From contig CAOOJO010000216.1 in NCBI GenBank assembly GCA_948496895.1, positions 1 to 5,450 on the forward strand: a stretch of DNA of 5,450 nt, given 5' to 3'. A model generated the notes under the pieces. The model saw nothing but the letters and a program-made list of their open reading frames with translations, searched no databases and had not been told where the DNA came from. Positions 4,625 to 5,450 of this stretch are shown in pieces (positions within the stretch are counted from its first letter, which is position 1; the number at the start of each line of letters is the position of its first letter). The DNA comes from an uncultured Acetatifactor sp. (GTDB lineage Bacteria; Bacillota; Clostridia; Lachnospirales; Lachnospiraceae). The position numbers and the translations under genes were made by a program.

Positions 4625-5450
4625 CTACAGATCAAAAAAACTAAGCTGCTTATATTCGTCTTCTGCTCCCTTTTCCTTTTCGTTCCTTCCGCCCTTCCGC
4701 TCCTGCACCGCATTCGCCTTTCCGCTTTTTTGCTTTTCGTTCCCTCTGCCCTTCCGCTCCTGCGCTGCATTCGCCTTTCCGCCTTTTGGCTTGGCATCCT
4801 TCTCCCTGACAGGCTCTTTTCCGCCAGTATTCCCTCTCCGTACCGCAAGAGGCATGGAGGAGCACAGTTCGCCGATCAATCCCTCCGCCTTTTTCGTTAC
4901 CCTGCTGCCCGTACCCCGGAGCATCTCCTTATAGGCTGCCAGAACCTCCTCCTTTTCCAGGATGCCCGAGGCCGCCAGGGCAGGAACCTGTCTCTCCAGC
5001 CTTTCAGCCGTCTGCCAGTCGATGAAAAGATTGAAATGGATATACTCATTCCAGTCCCTCATGGCCCTCTGGAAGTCGCCAGGCTCCTCATCGCAAATCT
5101 GCTCCAGCCCAGGATACGCAAACGCCGCATTCTCTGGTTTCCCCCGCTCCTCCAGAATCCTCTGCGTCATTTCCGGATCATATCGGCTCATGTATTCGGT
5201 CTCCTGAAAGCGCACACTGTGGAAGTCTCCGAAATAATGGAGCCTGCTGTACAGGAGAAGTGTAAAATCGTTATATGTTATTTTCTTTTTCAAATATTCC
5301 TTGACCTCGGCATAGAGGACCTCCATCTCCACCACACCGCAGTATTCGAGAAAGGCCTCCGCAGCTTCCACGATTTTATCATATTTCCTGCCTGACTTCA
5401 TTTTCGGAGCATACACTTCTCTTATAGCCTCCGGTACCAGAACCGTATCC
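4625..5450 (-). CDS. Uncharacterised protein with charged repeat tail and C-terminal QLSFF motif (5' end outside window)
   Basis: The frame stays open to the window edge, giving 274 readable residues starting DTVLVPEAIREVY. The GTG at 5416 is an internal valine codon in this reading, and no ribosome binding site precedes it, so the true start lies beyond 5450. Residues about 1-200 are globular and probably mostly helical, with EAFLEYCGVVEMEVLYAEVK and DFTLLLYSRLHYFGDFHSV. This loosely resembles the helical repeats of clostridial SEC-C/YecA-like proteins, but no SEC-C cysteine motif is in view, so this is only a guess. Residues about 205-262 are low-complexity, rich in K, R, E and G, with a 19-residue tandem repeat. 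The last residues are YKQLSFFDL. QLSFF (268-272) fits the bacterial sliding-clamp (DnaN) binding consensus QL(S/D)LF and is identical to the clamp-binding motif known in Bacillus subtilis MutS. No signal peptide or membrane segment is visible. Function unknown. Confidence 0.85.
   Translation of the reverse strand, partial: DTVLVPEAIREVYAPKMKSGRKYDKIVEAAEAFLEYCGVVEMEVLYAEVKEYLKKKITYNDFTLLLYSRLHYFGDFHSVRFQETEYMSRYDPEMTQRILEERGKPENAAFAYPGLEQICDEEPGDFQRAMRDWNEYIHFNLFIDWQTAERLERQVPALAASGILEKEEVLAAYKEMLRGTGSRVTKKAEGLIGELCSSMPLAVRRGNTGGKEPVREKDAKPKGGKANAAQERKGRGNEKQKSGKANAVQERKGGRNEKEKGAEDEYKQLSFFDL
4676..4789 (-). repeat. 57-bp in-frame tandem duplication in the protein tail
   Basis: Two adjacent 57-base units (4676-4732 and 4733-4789) differ at six positions by hand alignment. 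They encode two 19-residue copies with the shared core GKAN-A-QERKG--NEK. The length is a multiple of three, so the reading frame is kept. The units fall in a charged, probably disordered linker before the C-terminal motif. Confidence 0.92.

Noticed and set aside
4676..4789. CRISPR-like array
   Set aside because: Only two directly abutting 57-bp units, without spacers, inside a coding frame: a coding tandem duplication.
4730..5395. 221-codon plus-strand frame opposite the rightmost gene
   Set aside because: The minus-strand frame shows ordinary protein composition, a coherent C-terminus and a downstream hairpin. The plus frame is its shadow.
5414..5416. GTG as the start codon of the rightmost gene
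   Set aside because: The frame continues upstream without a stop to the window edge with protein-like sequence, and no ribosome binding site precedes the GTG.

Overview
The window looks like ordinary chromosome of a moderately GC-rich member of the Bacillota, most likely class Clostridia and plausibly Lachnospiraceae or a relative. The grounds are a tryptophan T-box leader, AGGAGG-type ribosome binding sites, a MerR regulator with a GyrI-like ligand domain of a type common in Clostridia, and a TrpB2-type tryptophan synthase beta chain. The taxonomic placement is inference.

Layout from left to right. (1) 1-161, plus strand: the 3' end of a hexapeptide-repeat (left-handed beta-helix) O-acetyltransferase. 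(2) 162-416: a convergent intergenic stretch with a GC-rich inverted repeat. (3) 417-2213, minus strand: an apparent two-gene unit, a MerR/GyrI-type regulator followed 99 bp later by an aminoglycoside 3-N-acetyltransferase (Antibiotic_NAT) family protein. The promoter in front of the regulator has the long 19-bp spacer typical of MerR-controlled promoters, with short palindromes inside it. (4) 2425-2760, plus strand: a perfect consensus sigma-A promoter (TTGACA-N17-TATAAT) and a T-box riboswitch. The folded specifier loop presents UGG (Trp), and the T-box bulge is UGGC, which fits the G discriminator base of bacterial tRNA-Trp. (5) 2761-3046: a 286-base stretch between the riboswitch terminator and trpB. 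It holds a 24-codon ORF with an excellent ribosome binding site and possible remains of a decayed small gene. (6) 3047-4420: trpB of the TrpB2 type, with no trpA or other trp gene visible. (7) 4421-4624: a trailer with a GC-rich hairpin that probably terminates both convergent transcripts. (8) 4625-5450, minus strand: the 3' part of a large gene of unknown function that runs off the right edge. It has a charged low-complexity tail carrying a 57-bp tandem duplication and ends in QLSFF, a sliding-clamp-binding type motif.

Two regulatory modules stand out. The divergent region 2214-2460 separates a putative ligand-inducible acetyltransferase unit from a tryptophan-starvation-inducible trpB. The T-box should allow read-through into trpB when uncharged tRNA-Trp accumulates. 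With trpB alone in view, the likely role is making tryptophan from serine and free indole, or from indole supplied by a TrpA encoded elsewhere. No mobile element, CRISPR array, tRNA or rRNA gene was seen.
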